Shown one piece after another: positions 9,272 to 18,481 of a stretch of 64,000 bases of DNA. The translations under genes and the position numbers were made by a program. The notes beneath the pieces were generated by a model that searched no databases, was not told where the DNA came from, and saw nothing but the letters and a program-made list of their open reading frames with translations. Within the stretch, counting starts at the first letter, position 1; each line of letters begins with the position of its first letter. This stretch comes from JBAZOO01 sp041648735. Its GTDB lineage: Bacteria; Verrucomicrobiota; Lentisphaeria; Oligosphaerales; CAITYL01. The stretch spans positions 1-64,000 of the forward strand of contig JBAZOO010000019.1 in assembly GCA_041648735.1 (NCBI GenBank). Reading direction: 5' to 3'.

Positions 9272-10684
9272 ATGACCGTCATCCGAACCCAGGGGCTCTA
9301 CGAGGAATTCACCCGCAAGGGCGGCCCCAACCTCCGCGCCACCCACTACTGCGCCGGCTGCGGCCACGGCATCCTCCACAAGCTCGTCGGCGAAGCCCTG
9401 GCCGACTTCGGCCTCCAGGACCGCGCCATCTTCATCAGCCCCGTCGGCTGCGCCGTCTTCGGCTACTACTACATGGACTGCGGCAACGTCCAGGCCGCCC
9501 ACGGCCGCGCCGCCGCCGTCGCCGCCGCCATCACCCGCACCCGCCCCGAGGCCGTGGCCATTTCCTACCAGGGCGACGGCGACCTCGCCTCCATCGGCCT
9601 CAACCAGACCCTCCAGGCCGCCAACCGCGGCGACCGCATGGCCATCCTCTTCGTCAACAACGCCACCTACGGCATGACCGGCGGCCAGCTCGCCCCCACC
9701 TCCCTCGTCGGCCAGAAGACCCTCACCTCCCCCGACGGCCGCGACCCGCTCACCGCCGGCTGGCCCCTCCACATGTGCGAACTGGTCAGCCAGCTCCAAG
9801 CCCCCGTCTACATCGAACGCGTCTCCGTCGCCGACGCCCCCCGCATCCGCCAGGCCCGCGCCGCCATCCGCAAGGCCCTCGAACTCCAGCGCGACGGCAA
9901 AGGCTTCGCCTTCGTCGAAATCCTCAGCCCCTGCCCCACCAACATGCACACCGACTCCCTCGCCTGCGCCGAATTCTTCAAGACCGAAATGGAGAAGGAG
10001 TTCCCCCTCGGCTGCCTCCGCGACCGCACCGCCGAAGCCGCCCCCCATCCCCCAGCCCCCGGCCGGCTCGACGCCACCCGCCTCTTCGCCGACACCGAGA
10101 CGGCCGAAGCCGCCCAGCCCGACCCCAGCTTCGCCGAACGCCGCCTCAAGTTCTCCGGCTTCGGTGGCCAGGGCATCCTCCGCATGGGCGTCACCGTCGC
10201 CGCCGCCGCGCAACAGGACCGCCGCTTCGTCTCCTGGTTCCCCAGCTACGGCCCCGAACAGCGCGGCGGCGCCGCCTCCTGCGCCGTCGTCCTCAGCGGC
10301 CAGCCCGTCGGCTCCCCGGTGGTGGACGCGGCCGACGTGCTCGTCGCCTTCAACCAGGCCGCCCTCGAACGCTTCGCCCCCGAGACCCGCCCCGGCGGCG
10401 TCATCCTCCATGACGCCAGCGTCACCAACCCGCCCCCCATCCCCGCCGGCGTCCGCGTCGCCACCATCCCCGCCGTCGAACTGGCCGACCGCCTCGGCGT
10501 CCCCCAGGCCGCCAACACCGCCATGCTCGCCGGCCTTGCCGCCCTCGACGCCACCGGCCTGCCCGCCGACCGCATCCGCCAGGCCGTGCTCGCCAGCTTC
10601 GCCGCCAAGCCCGCCATCCAGGAAAAGAACCGCAAGGTCTACGACGAAACCCTGGCCTGGTGCCGCCAGAACTGGCCCGCCTGA
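9272..10684 (+). CDS. 2-oxoacid:ferredoxin oxidoreductase, fused beta and gamma subunits
   Basis: A 470-aa fusion. Residues 1 to about 260 are the TPP-binding beta chain: CAGCGHG at 27-33, a GDGDLASIG motif at 101-109 and NN at 129-130. After a Pro/Ala-rich linker (about 255-285), residues 288-470 are the gamma chain, with GFGGQG at 296-301 and SYGPEQRGG at 325-333. In most VOR/KOR enzymes these are separate genes; here one polypeptide ensures equal amounts. It starts 10 bases after the vorB stop and ends the operon. Confidence 0.9.
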   Translation: MTVIRTQGLYEEFTRKGGPNLRATHYCAGCGHGILHKLVGEALADFGLQDRAIFISPVGCAVFGYYYMDCGNVQAAHGRAAAVAAAITRTRPEAVAISYQGDGDLASIGLNQTLQAANRGDRMAILFVNNATYGMTGGQLAPTSLVGQKTLTSPDGRDPLTAGWPLHMCELVSQLQAPVYIERVSVADAPRIRQARAAIRKALELQRDGKGFAFVEILSPCPTNMHTDSLACAEFFKTEMEKEFPLGCLRDRTAEAAPHPPAPGRLDATRLFADTETAEAAQPDPSFAERRLKFSGFGGQGILRMGVTVAAAAQQDRRFVSWFPSYGPEQRGGAASCAVVLSGQPVGSPVVDAADVLVAFNQAALERFAPETRPGGVILHDASVTNPPPIPAGVRVATIPAVELADRLGVPQAANTAMLAGLAALDATGLPADRIRQAVLASFAAKPAIQEKNRKVYDETLAWCRQNWPA

Positions 10685-10803
10685 TCCCCTGGCCGCATCC
10701 GGAATCCGGCGGCTTGGCGCCCCAACCGCCGCCACCCAGTCATTGCGTCACTGCGTCCCCCCGCCGGCCCCAGACTTGGAACCCGGCAGCGCCACCGGCG
10801 CGG

Positions 10804-11556
10804 TCACCCCGGCTTCCGGCTCTTCACGAAGTAGTCGAAGAATTCGACCGGCAGCGGGAAGATGATGGTCGAATTCTTTTCCGCGGCGATTTCGGTCAGC
10901 GTCTGCAAATACCGGAGCTGGACCGACACCGGCTGCGGCGCCATCACATCGGCCGCGTCCTTCAGCTTCGCCGACGCCTGGAACTCGCCGTCCGCATGGA
11001 TGACCTTGGCCCGCCGCTCACGCTCGGCTTCCGCCTGCTTCGCCAACGCCCGCTTCATCCCCTCCGGCAGATCCACATCCTTGACCTCCACCGCGCTCAC
11101 CTTGACCCCCCAAGGATCGGTGCGCTCATCAATGATCTTCTGGAGTTGCCGGTTGATCTTTTCCCGGCTCGACAGGAGGTCGTCCAACTCATGCTCGCCG
11201 AGGACCGAGCGCAGCGTCGTCTGCCCCATCTGCGATGTGGCGTAGAGGTAGTCTTCGACGGCGATAATCGCCTTGCCCGGCTCAAACACCTGGAAATACA
11301 TGACGGCGTTGACCTTGACCGACACGTTGTCCTTGGTCACCACTTCCTGCGGTGGCACATCCAACGCCAAGGTGCGCAAGGAGACCTTGACCATCCGCTC
11401 GAACAGCGGGATGAGAATGATCAGGCCGGGGCCGCGCACGCCGACAAAGCGGCCCAGGCGGAACACCACCCCCCGTTCGTACTCCCGCAGCACGCGCACC
11501 GCGTTCGCCACGACGACAACCGCCAGCGCCAGGAAAACCACAAAAGCGATACCCAT
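10804..11556 (-). CDS. Slipin (SPFH/stomatin-family membrane protein)
   Basis: A 250-aa protein with one N-terminal membrane segment (about 3-20) followed by an SPFH domain (REYERGVVFRLGR, GPGLIILIP) and an Ala/Arg/Glu-rich coiled region ending in a C-terminal segment typical of bacterial slipins. Such proteins form membrane microdomain scaffolds with NfeD partners. AAGGAGG seven bases before the ATG supports the start. It lies 42 bases downstream of the nfeD-like gene in the same orientation, the usual pairing. Confidence 0.92.
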   Translation of the reverse strand: MGIAFVVFLALAVVVVANAVRVLREYERGVVFRLGRFVGVRGPGLIILIPLFERMVKVSLRTLALDVPPQEVVTKDNVSVKVNAVMYFQVFEPGKAIIAVEDYLYATSQMGQTTLRSVLGEHELDDLLSSREKINRQLQKIIDERTDPWGVKVSAVEVKDVDLPEGMKRALAKQAEAERERRAKVIHADGEFQASAKLKDAADVMAPQPVSVQLRYLQTLTEIAAEKNSTIIFPLPVEFFDYFVKSRKPG

Positions 11557-11598
11557 GACCCAACCTCCTTCTCCATGCTCCCGCTTGGGCGGGACGGT

Positions 11599-11955
11599 TC
11601 ACGAACCACCTGGATCTTCTTCCACGGCCACGACCGTCAGCACCAGGCCGGCCACGGCGGTCACCTTCACCCGCCGGCCGGCGGGGATCTCCGTGCCCAT
11701 GCCGGCGACGGCACTCCAGTGGCTGCCGGCCACAAAGACACTCCCCCCGCGGCGGGTCACCACGCTCCGGGCATCCCCCTCCTGGCCGACCAAGGCTTCG
11801 CCGCCAGTCGCCGGCTTCTGGAACTGCGACTTCAGGGAGAGCCCAATGCCAAGCGCGAACACCCCGCCCAGCACCATGGCGGCAGGAATGACAACCTGCA
11901 AAAAGAGGCACAGGTCCGGCTCGGACACGGTGGGCGGCAGGACGGCAAAAAACAT
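11599..11955 (-). CDS. Short NfeD-family membrane protein
   Basis: A 118-aa protein with a membrane segment (about 15-40) followed by a small beta-rich OB-fold-like region (GQEGDARSVVTRRGGSVFVA). This is the arrangement of short NfeD proteins that partner slipins. GGAGG at 11965-11969 is nine bases before the ATG. It lacks the protease half of long NfeD. The 289 bases upstream (11956-12244) hold no gene that I can see. Confidence 0.78.
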   Translation of the reverse strand: MFFAVLPPTVSEPDLCLFLQVVIPAAMVLGGVFALGIGLSLKSQFQKPATGGEALVGQEGDARSVVTRRGGSVFVAGSHWSAVAGMGTEIPAGRRVKVTAVAGLVLTVVAVEEDPGGS

Positions 11956-12244
11956 GGATCCCAGCCTCCGGCAGTCAAAACGGTGTGGCGGCCTTCCCGG
12001 CAAGGACAAACCTGATGGGGGAAACGCTCCCCAAAACCGCGGCGCCGCCCCGTTGGCCAGGTTGGCAGCCGTGACCCCGCCCGGCGGGTTGCCGACAACC
12101 AGGACTGTACCATGCCGGCCGCCGGACAACAAGCCCGCCCAGGGAGCCGGGAACCACTCCTTACACTGCCCGGCCTGGTTCCCCAAGCGCATCAAGGCAA
12201 GGAAAACAAGACGGCCAAATCAAATGTGCGCAATTTGACGAACA

Positions 12245-13420
12245 CTACCCCAGGGGATGTGTTCTGTCAGTAAGGGGGAATGTGACAACACGACGGGACA
12301 GACTCGATGCGTAGATGCCCTGGATCATCTCTTGGACAAGACGGGCATTGTACATGTTGGAGACCGGCTGCCGATCCTCCCTGATGGAGCATATGAGATC
12401 CCACGCTGCGAACCGGTTTGCCTCAAGAAAGAACCTGGCGTCTGGAACGTCCATCCGTCCGCAACGGGAGTAGTCCAGAGGCTCCGCTCCTGGAATGGAA
12501 CGTTCCTCCATGATGGGAACTTCCTCATCGGATGAGGCATCCTCTATCGGACCCGCCCTCCGGCTGATACGCAGTTTCTCGACCGGATGGGATGGAAAAT
12601 CCTTGAAGCGCATTGAGATCGCGCCTTTTGTTCCGACGACGCAAAGTCCCATGTTGACGATTCCGGTCTTTTTGACCATCTCGCCGCTTGAGAGTCCCCG
12701 TCTGCTCTCGAATATGCCGCGCACTCCGTTCGGGAAGTGGAAGCTGGCGAATATGCTGTCGCCAGCCGAAGGGCCTATTGGTTCGACAGTCTTCTCCTCC
12801 CTGTCCTTCCTGGCTATTGGACGGTTCTTCAGTGTGACATCGGCCATCACGTATTCGGGGGGGCCGAAGATAAAGGTCTGGAGGTCGAGGATGTGGGTGC
12901 CGAGTACTATCATGTCCTCGCCACCGCCGCGGTGGTCGGATTTTCCGCGTCCGTAGGCGGTCAAAGGAGTCCCAATCTCTTCTGCCTCGATCATCTTCTT
13001 CATGGTCCGGAAGGAGAGGTCGTATCTGGCAGGATGAGCCATGCATATCTTGATATGTGCATGTTCGGCGATCCTCACGATCTCGTCCGCCTCCAGCAGA
13101 TTGGCGGCCAAGGGCTTTTCACAGTAGATGTGGCAGCCTCTCTCGGCGGCGATCCTGATCTGGGAAAGATGTTCGTAGGGATGCCTGGAACACAATACGA
13201 CGATGTCCGGTTTTTCCTTTTCCAGCATCTCGACATAGTCGGAGTAGTGCCGCCTGGCACCGGAGGAGTCTAGTTTCGCCGTCAGATTTTCCGTGTTCGA
13301 ATCAACATGCGCGACCACGTCCACGTCTGGCAGTCCGCGGAATGCGACGTGCAGCCCGTGCCCGCCGAGCATCGGCTTCGATGTGTCCTTGATGATGGCG
13401 ATTTTCCGGCGTTCGTTCAT
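12245..13420 (-). CDS. Gfo/Idh/MocA-family oxidoreductase
   Basis: A 391-aa NAD(P)-dependent sugar-type dehydrogenase: N-terminal Rossmann region (KIAIIKD), the EKP motif at 101-103 carrying the conserved catalytic lysine, and a C-terminal alpha/beta substrate domain. The substrate is unknown. It is last in a six-gene minus-strand operon; its ATG overlaps the upstream stop (ATGA at 13417-13420). Third positions use many more A and T than in the flanking genes, which suggests a different history for this operon. Confidence 0.9.
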   Translation of the reverse strand: MNERRKIAIIKDTSKPMLGGHGLHVAFRGLPDVDVVAHVDSNTENLTAKLDSSGARRHYSDYVEMLEKEKPDIVVLCSRHPYEHLSQIRIAAERGCHIYCEKPLAANLLEADEIVRIAEHAHIKICMAHPARYDLSFRTMKKMIEAEEIGTPLTAYGRGKSDHRGGGEDMIVLGTHILDLQTFIFGPPEYVMADVTLKNRPIARKDREEKTVEPIGPSAGDSIFASFHFPNGVRGIFESRRGLSSGEMVKKTGIVNMGLCVVGTKGAISMRFKDFPSHPVEKLRISRRAGPIEDASSDEEVPIMEERSIPGAEPLDYSRCGRMDVPDARFFLEANRFAAWDLICSIREDRQPVSNMYNARLVQEMIQGIYASSLSRRVVTFPLTDRTHPLG

Positions 13421-14433
13421 CCGGCCTTTCTCCAGTCGAACACTGCACCCACGGGAAAGTCCGGATCCTCCGCCAAGGCGCGATAGACGGCGGGTGCCGC
13501 GCACGGGTCATACATCGCCGAGACGATGCGCGGCATGTCGAGCCGCCCATCGGCCATGAAATCCATCAGCGCGCGGGCGTCGTCCTTCCACGTCCACGAG
13601 CCGGGGCGGGATTCGCGTTCGGGGCGTGCGTCTGTGTGCGCGCCGATGATTTCGATACCGGGGCGGTGGACTTCCTGGTAATAGTCAATCGCGGTGTCCG
13701 AAACGCGGGTGCAGCCCAGCAGCGCGACGCGCCCGAACCGCGCGGCATAAGCCAGCGCCTGTTTCAGCGCGACGGACTGGCCGGTGACCTCGATGACCGC
13801 GTTGACGCCGCCACGCGCCGCCGCTTTGACGTTTCTTATGCAATCCTTGTCGGCAGGGTCGAAGGCGTGGTGCGCGCCCAGGGAGAGCGCCAGTTTGCGC
13901 CGTTTTTCGTTCAAGTCCGTGGCGATGACCGGCGAGCCACCGGCGATGCGGCACAGCGCCAGCGCGAATACGCCCAATATCCCCATGCCGACCACCGCCG
14001 CGCTTTCGCCTATTTCCAGGCGCGTTTTCCTGAGTCCGTTGAGGGAAAAGCCCGCGATGACTGCAAATACGGCGTGTTCGGACGGAAGCGCATCATCGTC
14101 TATTTTCAACAAATGATCTTCCGTAATCTGGTTGTAATTGGAATGGACGCTTCCCCAATGCGTCAGCACGCGGTCGCCGGGTTTTACGGCGCGAACGTTC
14201 CTCCCGGCTTCCACGACGCGCCCCACGCCGCTGTATCCAAGATATTTGGGAAACTGTCCCGGTTTGGCGTCCGCCAGGTTTGGCAAATCCAGCAGGCAGG
14301 CGCGTTCCGTGCCCGCGCTGATCGCCGAAATCTCGTTTTCCACGAGCACGGCATCGTCCGCCAGTTTGGGGAGTGTGGCATCTTGGAGTTCCGCTTTGCC
14401 CACGGCGGTGAAGGCGATTATTTTCCTGTTCAT
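13417..14433 (-). CDS. Medium-chain dehydrogenase/reductase (zinc ADH-like)
   Basis: A 338-aa MDR protein: GroES-like N-terminal half with AISAGTERACLLDL (about 37-50), then a Rossmann fold with VVGMGILGVFALAL (148-161). The classical catalytic zinc ligands of ADH are not obvious, and the SAGTE start is typical of the bacteriochlorophyllide/threonine-type MDR branch. ATG 14433 follows AGGAAAG; an in-frame ATG at 14454 would duplicate the MNRK beginning and has no ribosome-binding site. Substrate unknown; probably one step of the same catabolic route as its neighbours. Confidence 0.88.
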   Translation of the reverse strand: MNRKIIAFTAVGKAELQDATLPKLADDAVLVENEISAISAGTERACLLDLPNLADAKPGQFPKYLGYSGVGRVVEAGRNVRAVKPGDRVLTHWGSVHSNYNQITEDHLLKIDDDALPSEHAVFAVIAGFSLNGLRKTRLEIGESAAVVGMGILGVFALALCRIAGGSPVIATDLNEKRRKLALSLGAHHAFDPADKDCIRNVKAAARGGVNAVIEVTGQSVALKQALAYAARFGRVALLGCTRVSDTAIDYYQEVHRPGIEIIGAHTDARPERESRPGSWTWKDDARALMDFMADGRLDMPRIVSAMYDPCAAPAVYRALAEDPDFPVGAVFDWRKAG

Positions 14434-14462
14434 ATGCGATTCTTTCCTGTTCATGGCGGTGG

Positions 14463-15206
14463 TCAATCCATGCCGCCGCAAAGGCGTCCGCCGTCGATCA
14501 AGTGGTTCGAGCCGGTGATGAACGCGGCTTTGTCGGAGCATAGATAGAGAATCAATTCCACGACTTCCCACGGTTCCGCGGCGCGGCCGAGGCGAGTTTT
14601 CATGTTTGCCATGCCCGGACGCGTCATCACCGGGCCGGGGGAGACGCAGCATGCCCGGACGCCGTGCGGCGCGCCGCAGAGGGCGAGGGATTTGGTCAGG
14701 CCGATGATGCCGCTTTTGGCGGCGCTGTAATCGACCGCACCGGCACCGCCTTCCAAGCCGGTGACCGATCCCATGTTGAGGATCACGCCGCTTTTTTGTT
14801 GGATCATGACGCCGAGGACCGCATGGCAGAAATAGACCGCTCCTTTGAGGTTCACATCCAGCCCCCAGTCGATCACCTCGATGGGCAATTCATGAAATGG
14901 TTCCTTGCGGCCGAAGATCCGCGTCGATGAACCTCCGGCGCAGTTGTGCATCACGTCCACGCGGCCGAATTTTTCAATTGCCCGCGACACGGCATCGCGC
15001 ACTTGATTGTAATCGCGCACATCGACTTGCAGCCCGAGCGCTTCGCCGCCGCCTCGCCGGATTTCCGCCGCCGCTGTTTCGACGGCCTCGGCGTTGACGT
15101 CGGTGAGCACGGCTTTTCCGCCTTCGGCGACGAATTTCTGCGCGGTGAGCAGCCCCATGCCGGAGGCGGCGCCGGTGATGATGGCGACTTTATCCTGGAA
15201 TCTCAT
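14463..15206 (-). CDS. Short-chain dehydrogenase/reductase
   Basis: A 247-aa classical SDR with cofactor motif TGAASGMG (11-18), NCAG at 88-91, and the catalytic triad Ser147, Tyr160, Lys164 (YSAAK). The C-terminus SNHLIDGG is typical of SDRs oxidising polyols or ketones. The preference of NAD or NADP is not clear; Asp36 in LTDVN suggests NAD. It is 29 bases upstream of the MDR gene. A fragment of a second SDR lies at the 5' end of the operon. Confidence 0.93.
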   Translation of the reverse strand: MRFQDKVAIITGAASGMGLLTAQKFVAEGGKAVLTDVNAEAVETAAAEIRRGGGEALGLQVDVRDYNQVRDAVSRAIEKFGRVDVMHNCAGGSSTRIFGRKEPFHELPIEVIDWGLDVNLKGAVYFCHAVLGVMIQQKSGVILNMGSVTGLEGGAGAVDYSAAKSGIIGLTKSLALCGAPHGVRACCVSPGPVMTRPGMANMKTRLGRAAEPWEVVELILYLCSDKAAFITGSNHLIDGGRLCGGMD

Positions 15207-15216
15207 GGTTGTTCCT

Positions 15217-16176
15217 TCAGCGCGGTATGGTCAGAACGACCTTCCCGAGGTTTTCATTGCGTTCGAGGATCGCGTGCGCCTCTTCCGCGCGCGTGACCGG
15301 CAGGATTTCGTGCAGAATGGAGCGGACGCGGCCCGTTGAAAAATCATTCCAAAACCGGCTTTCCAAACCGGCCAGGATTTCCGCCTTCGTTTTGTTCGCG
15401 CGGCTGCGCAGCGTGCTGCCGATGAGCCGGACGCCGCGCCGGAAGAAGTCGCCCATGTCGAGGTTCGTCGGCGCACCGCCCAGAGTGGCGATGACGATCC
15501 ATCGGCAGCCGCGCGCGACGGTTTGAAGGCAGCGGCCCAGATCGGGACCGGCGACGCAATCCATCGCGACGTTCACGGGATGCCGCGCCAGGACGGCGGC
15601 GACGTCCTCCTTTTTGTGATTGATGACGACATCCGCGCCGAGCCGGCGGACGAATTCCGCCTTTTCCTCCGAGCCGACGGTGGTGACGACCTTCGCTCCG
15701 AACGCCTTCGCGAGCTGGATCGCGGCCATGCCGAGACCGCTCGCGCCGGCTTGAATGAAGACCGTTTCGTCCCTTTTCATTTCTCCTTCGATGAGGAGAT
15801 TCAAATAGGACGTGGCGAAGGCCTCGGGAATGGCGGCGGCTTCTTCCATCGACAAGCCTTGCGGGACGGGCAAAATCAAATCCTCCGGAACAGCGACGCG
15901 CTCGGCATAGCCGCCGCCTCCGAGCAGCGCGCAAACCTTGTCGCCGACGCGAAAGCGGCTTCCGGCGGGCGAGTGCGAGATCACGCCGGCGACCTCGAGG
16001 CCCATCCAATCCGGCCAGCCGGGCGGCGGCGGATAATGTCCGGCGCGCTGCATCAGGTCGGCGCGGTTGAGCGCCGTCGCGTGGATGTCGATGAGCAGCT
16101 CCCCATCCTTCGGCTGTGGGTCGGGGACCTGGCTCCAGACCAGGTTTTTGTTTTCCTTTATAAGAATGGCATGCAT
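15217..16176 (-). CDS. Quinone-oxidoreductase-type MDR protein
   Basis: A 319-aa NAD(P)H-dependent enzyme of the QOR/PIG3 branch of the MDR superfamily: NRADLMQRAGHYPPPPG near 37-53 is a PIG3-like signature, GLEVAGVI follows, and the cofactor site AGASGLGMAAIQLAK starts at 143. No zinc ligands are expected or seen. Such enzymes reduce quinones or enones; the in vivo substrate is unknown. It begins immediately after the preceding gene and precedes the SDR by 10 bases. Confidence 0.9.
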   Translation of the reverse strand: MHAILIKENKNLVWSQVPDPQPKDGELLIDIHATALNRADLMQRAGHYPPPPGWPDWMGLEVAGVISHSPAGSRFRVGDKVCALLGGGGYAERVAVPEDLILPVPQGLSMEEAAAIPEAFATSYLNLLIEGEMKRDETVFIQAGASGLGMAAIQLAKAFGAKVVTTVGSEEKAEFVRRLGADVVINHKKEDVAAVLARHPVNVAMDCVAGPDLGRCLQTVARGCRWIVIATLGGAPTNLDMGDFFRRGVRLIGSTLRSRANKTKAEILAGLESRFWNDFSTGRVRSILHEILPVTRAEEAHAILERNENLGKVVLTIPR

Positions 16177-16177
16177 G

Positions 16178-17197
16178 TCAGCTCTCCCAATTCGTGTAGC
16201 CCGAGGCCGCTAAAACGACTTCCTGAACCAGATAGTCATGTTCATAAGCATAGGGATTTTTAATTTCGCCGCGGATGATCCTCGCCAGCTCCTGCAATTG
16301 ATCCTCATAGCGATCCTGCGTGACGCCGAGATCGACCGCGTGCGTGCCGGCGGGATAATGTTCGTTCCCTTCAAGCAGCGTCAATCGCACCTGCAACGGT
16401 TTGCCGTCGAAACGCTCCAGCGGACTCAATTCGATCGTGCCTTGGGTTCCGCAGATTTTAAGACTCCGGCGGTTCAGGCCGTCAACCTCCAGGCTGCAGG
16501 CCCGCAGGGTCACGGTCGCATGGGGATATTCCAAAATCGTCACGCAGTTGTTTTTTACGCTCGCCTCATGGCCGGGAGCGGATTTCAGAAACGGCGTGAT
16601 TTTTTCCGGCCGCCCCATCATCGAGACAACGAAATCGATGAGATGGCATCCCAGATTGAACATGATGCCGCCTTGGAAATGGGAGAGATATTTTTGATAA
16701 GCCTCGCCTCCGTAGTTGTGGCTCATGCCGGCCTGGATTTCAAAGATGCCGCCGAGCCAGTTTTCACGAACCGCCTTTTTGCAGAACTGCATGGCGGGGT
16801 TGTTGCGGAACATGTAGCCCATCTGCAGCGGAAGATCGCGCTCTCTGCAGCCGTCGAGCAGTTGTTTGAATAAGGTGAGATTCTCCCCGCCGGGTTTGTC
16901 CAGGTGCATCGGCAGGCCGCGCTCCAGGCAACGGAGAGCGGCGGGCACCAGATCGGCGTTGGGCGTTTCCACCACGACCGCCTCAAGCCCCGGACAACGA
17001 AGCAACTCTTCCTCGCTTTTCCACGTCAAGCCTTCATAAGGCTGCAAATTCTCCCCGGCGAACCGGGCGGCGCGGGTGTTCCGGTCGTCCACCACCCCGA
17101 CGATTTCATAGACCTCGGAGAGGCGGCGAAGCGCGGTCATCTTCGCCCCCGCGTGTTCGTGGCAGATGCCGATCTGGCCGATTTTGATTCTTTTCAT
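16178..17197 (-). CDS. Gfo/Idh/MocA-family oxidoreductase
   Basis: A 339-aa dehydrogenase with a Rossmann start (IKIGQIGICHEHAG) in which the usual GxGxxG is altered, and DKPGG at 100-104 instead of EKP, as in a known subset of the family. The C-terminal domain holds GGIMFNLGCHLIDF, with the conserved GCHxID motif. Substrate unknown. Two bases separate it from the upstream family member. Confidence 0.88.
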   Translation of the reverse strand: MKRIKIGQIGICHEHAGAKMTALRRLSEVYEIVGVVDDRNTRAARFAGENLQPYEGLTWKSEEELLRCPGLEAVVVETPNADLVPAALRCLERGLPMHLDKPGGENLTLFKQLLDGCRERDLPLQMGYMFRNNPAMQFCKKAVRENWLGGIFEIQAGMSHNYGGEAYQKYLSHFQGGIMFNLGCHLIDFVVSMMGRPEKITPFLKSAPGHEASVKNNCVTILEYPHATVTLRACSLEVDGLNRRSLKICGTQGTIELSPLERFDGKPLQVRLTLLEGNEHYPAGTHAVDLGVTQDRYEDQLQELARIIRGEIKNPYAYEHDYLVQEVVLAASGYTNWES

Positions 17198-17199
17198 CC

Positions 17200-18285
17200 T
17201 TATCCTTCAAGCCACCGGAATTGCGGGTTTTGTTTTTTGACGATCTGGGTGATGCGGACAACTTCCAGCGCGTCGGCGTTTTTTACGGGAAACGGGACAT
17301 GGTTGCGAATGGCCTCGAAAAGGTGGCGGGCCAGTTCGATCTCCACCTGTGCCCACAGGCTTGTGGCGGGCTGAACCGGGCGGGTTTCCTCGATCCACGG
17401 GAGTTTTTGTTCCGCGGCCCAATTCGTTCCGGGTGCCGGGGTGTTCGCGCTGGCGGCGGCATCCGGCCAATGGAATTGCGGGTTCAAATATTTGATCTGG
17501 ATCGTCTGCTGGTCCTGGCCGTAGGCCAGTGTTCCCCGATCCCCGTAGATCGTGCAATACGGGCCGGGCAGGGCGACGGAGTTGCTGATTTCGATTTCGG
17601 CCACCACGCCGTTCTCTCCTTCCAGCAGAATACGCACGTGGTCGTCGCCGTCGCCGGGCGTCAGGATGCGCCGGAGATAACTTGAGACCCCGCGCACTGG
17701 AGCGCCAAGCAGTTGCAGGCCGTGGTCAAGCAGATGCGGTCCCCAGACGCTGAGCTGGCCGCCGCCGCAATCCAGCCGCATCTGCCAGTCGTTGCGCCGC
17801 GTGAACGTGTGGTGCTTGGAGAGTTTCACCACCTGGATTTTTCCCAACAGCCCGGAGGCAAGGATGGCTTGGGTATTTTCGAAGGCGGGTTCGAAGCGGT
17901 GGTTGTGGCCGAAGTAAAGTTTGCCGGGATAATCGCGGTCGAGTTGTTGCAGGAGTTGGTAATCCTTTTCCGTCACGCCGATGGGTTTTTCCAGCAGCAC
18001 GATTTTTCCGGCCTTCAACGCCTGCTCGGCATTCCGCGCGTGCTCCAGTGACGGGGTTGCGATGATGGCCAGTTCCAGTTCCGGGTCGGCCAAAAACGAG
18101 GCAAAGTCCGCATGGGGCCTCCCGCCGAATTTTTCCGCCACGTCCCACGCCCGTGTGGCGTCGAGATCGCAGAAAGCCACGGGCCGGTAGCGCTCGCGGT
18201 TTTCCGCAAAGTATTGGCAATGCACGACGCCGATCCTGCCGAGGCCGCAGACGCCAAAATTGACGGGGTTGACGGTTTGTTTCAT
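17200..18285 (-). CDS. Gfo/Idh/MocA-family oxidoreductase, first gene of the operon
   Basis: A 361-aa dehydrogenase with an intact GLGRIG nucleotide motif (14-19), EKP at 99-101 and a C-terminal GGGQLSVWGPHLLDHGLQ segment containing the usual catalytic histidine region. Its ATG overlaps the stop of the broken SDR frame upstream (ATGA at 18282-18285), suggesting an SDR gene formerly began this operon. No transporter or regulator for the pathway is in the window. Confidence 0.9.
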   Translation of the reverse strand: MKQTVNPVNFGVCGLGRIGVVHCQYFAENRERYRPVAFCDLDATRAWDVAEKFGGRPHADFASFLADPELELAIIATPSLEHARNAEQALKAGKIVLLEKPIGVTEKDYQLLQQLDRDYPGKLYFGHNHRFEPAFENTQAILASGLLGKIQVVKLSKHHTFTRRNDWQMRLDCGGGQLSVWGPHLLDHGLQLLGAPVRGVSSYLRRILTPGDGDDHVRILLEGENGVVAEIEISNSVALPGPYCTIYGDRGTLAYGQDQQTIQIKYLNPQFHWPDAAASANTPAPGTNWAAEQKLPWIEETRPVQPATSLWAQVEIELARHLFEAIRNHVPFPVKNADALEVVRITQIVKKQNPQFRWLEG

Positions 18286-18458
18286 ACGCGGAGTGTCTTG
18301 ATTCCGGGAAGCGTCCTGCCAGTATGCCAGGGTGGGTCGGTCAGAAGCACGTAGCGTTGCGGGGGGAACAACGCCGCCGTCGCGTGGCCGATGCCGCTCC
18401 CGCCGTCGGTCACGACCGCCACCCGGTCATTGAGGCGAAACGGGAACAAGGCGTCGAT
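18282..18458 (-). pseudogene. Remnant of a short-chain dehydrogenase gene
   Basis: Read on the minus strand, an open frame begins right after a stop codon with no start codon and runs ALFPFRLNDRVAVVTDGG, then SGIGHATAALF: the beginning of an SDR with TGGGSGIG changed to TDGGSGIG. After about 30 residues the similarity ends, and the frame closes at the TGA overlapping the next gene's ATG. The start and most of the gene are lost, consistent with an internal deletion. Confidence 0.6.
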
Positions 18459-18481
18459 TTAGCGTGTCGGCTGAAAGCCCG

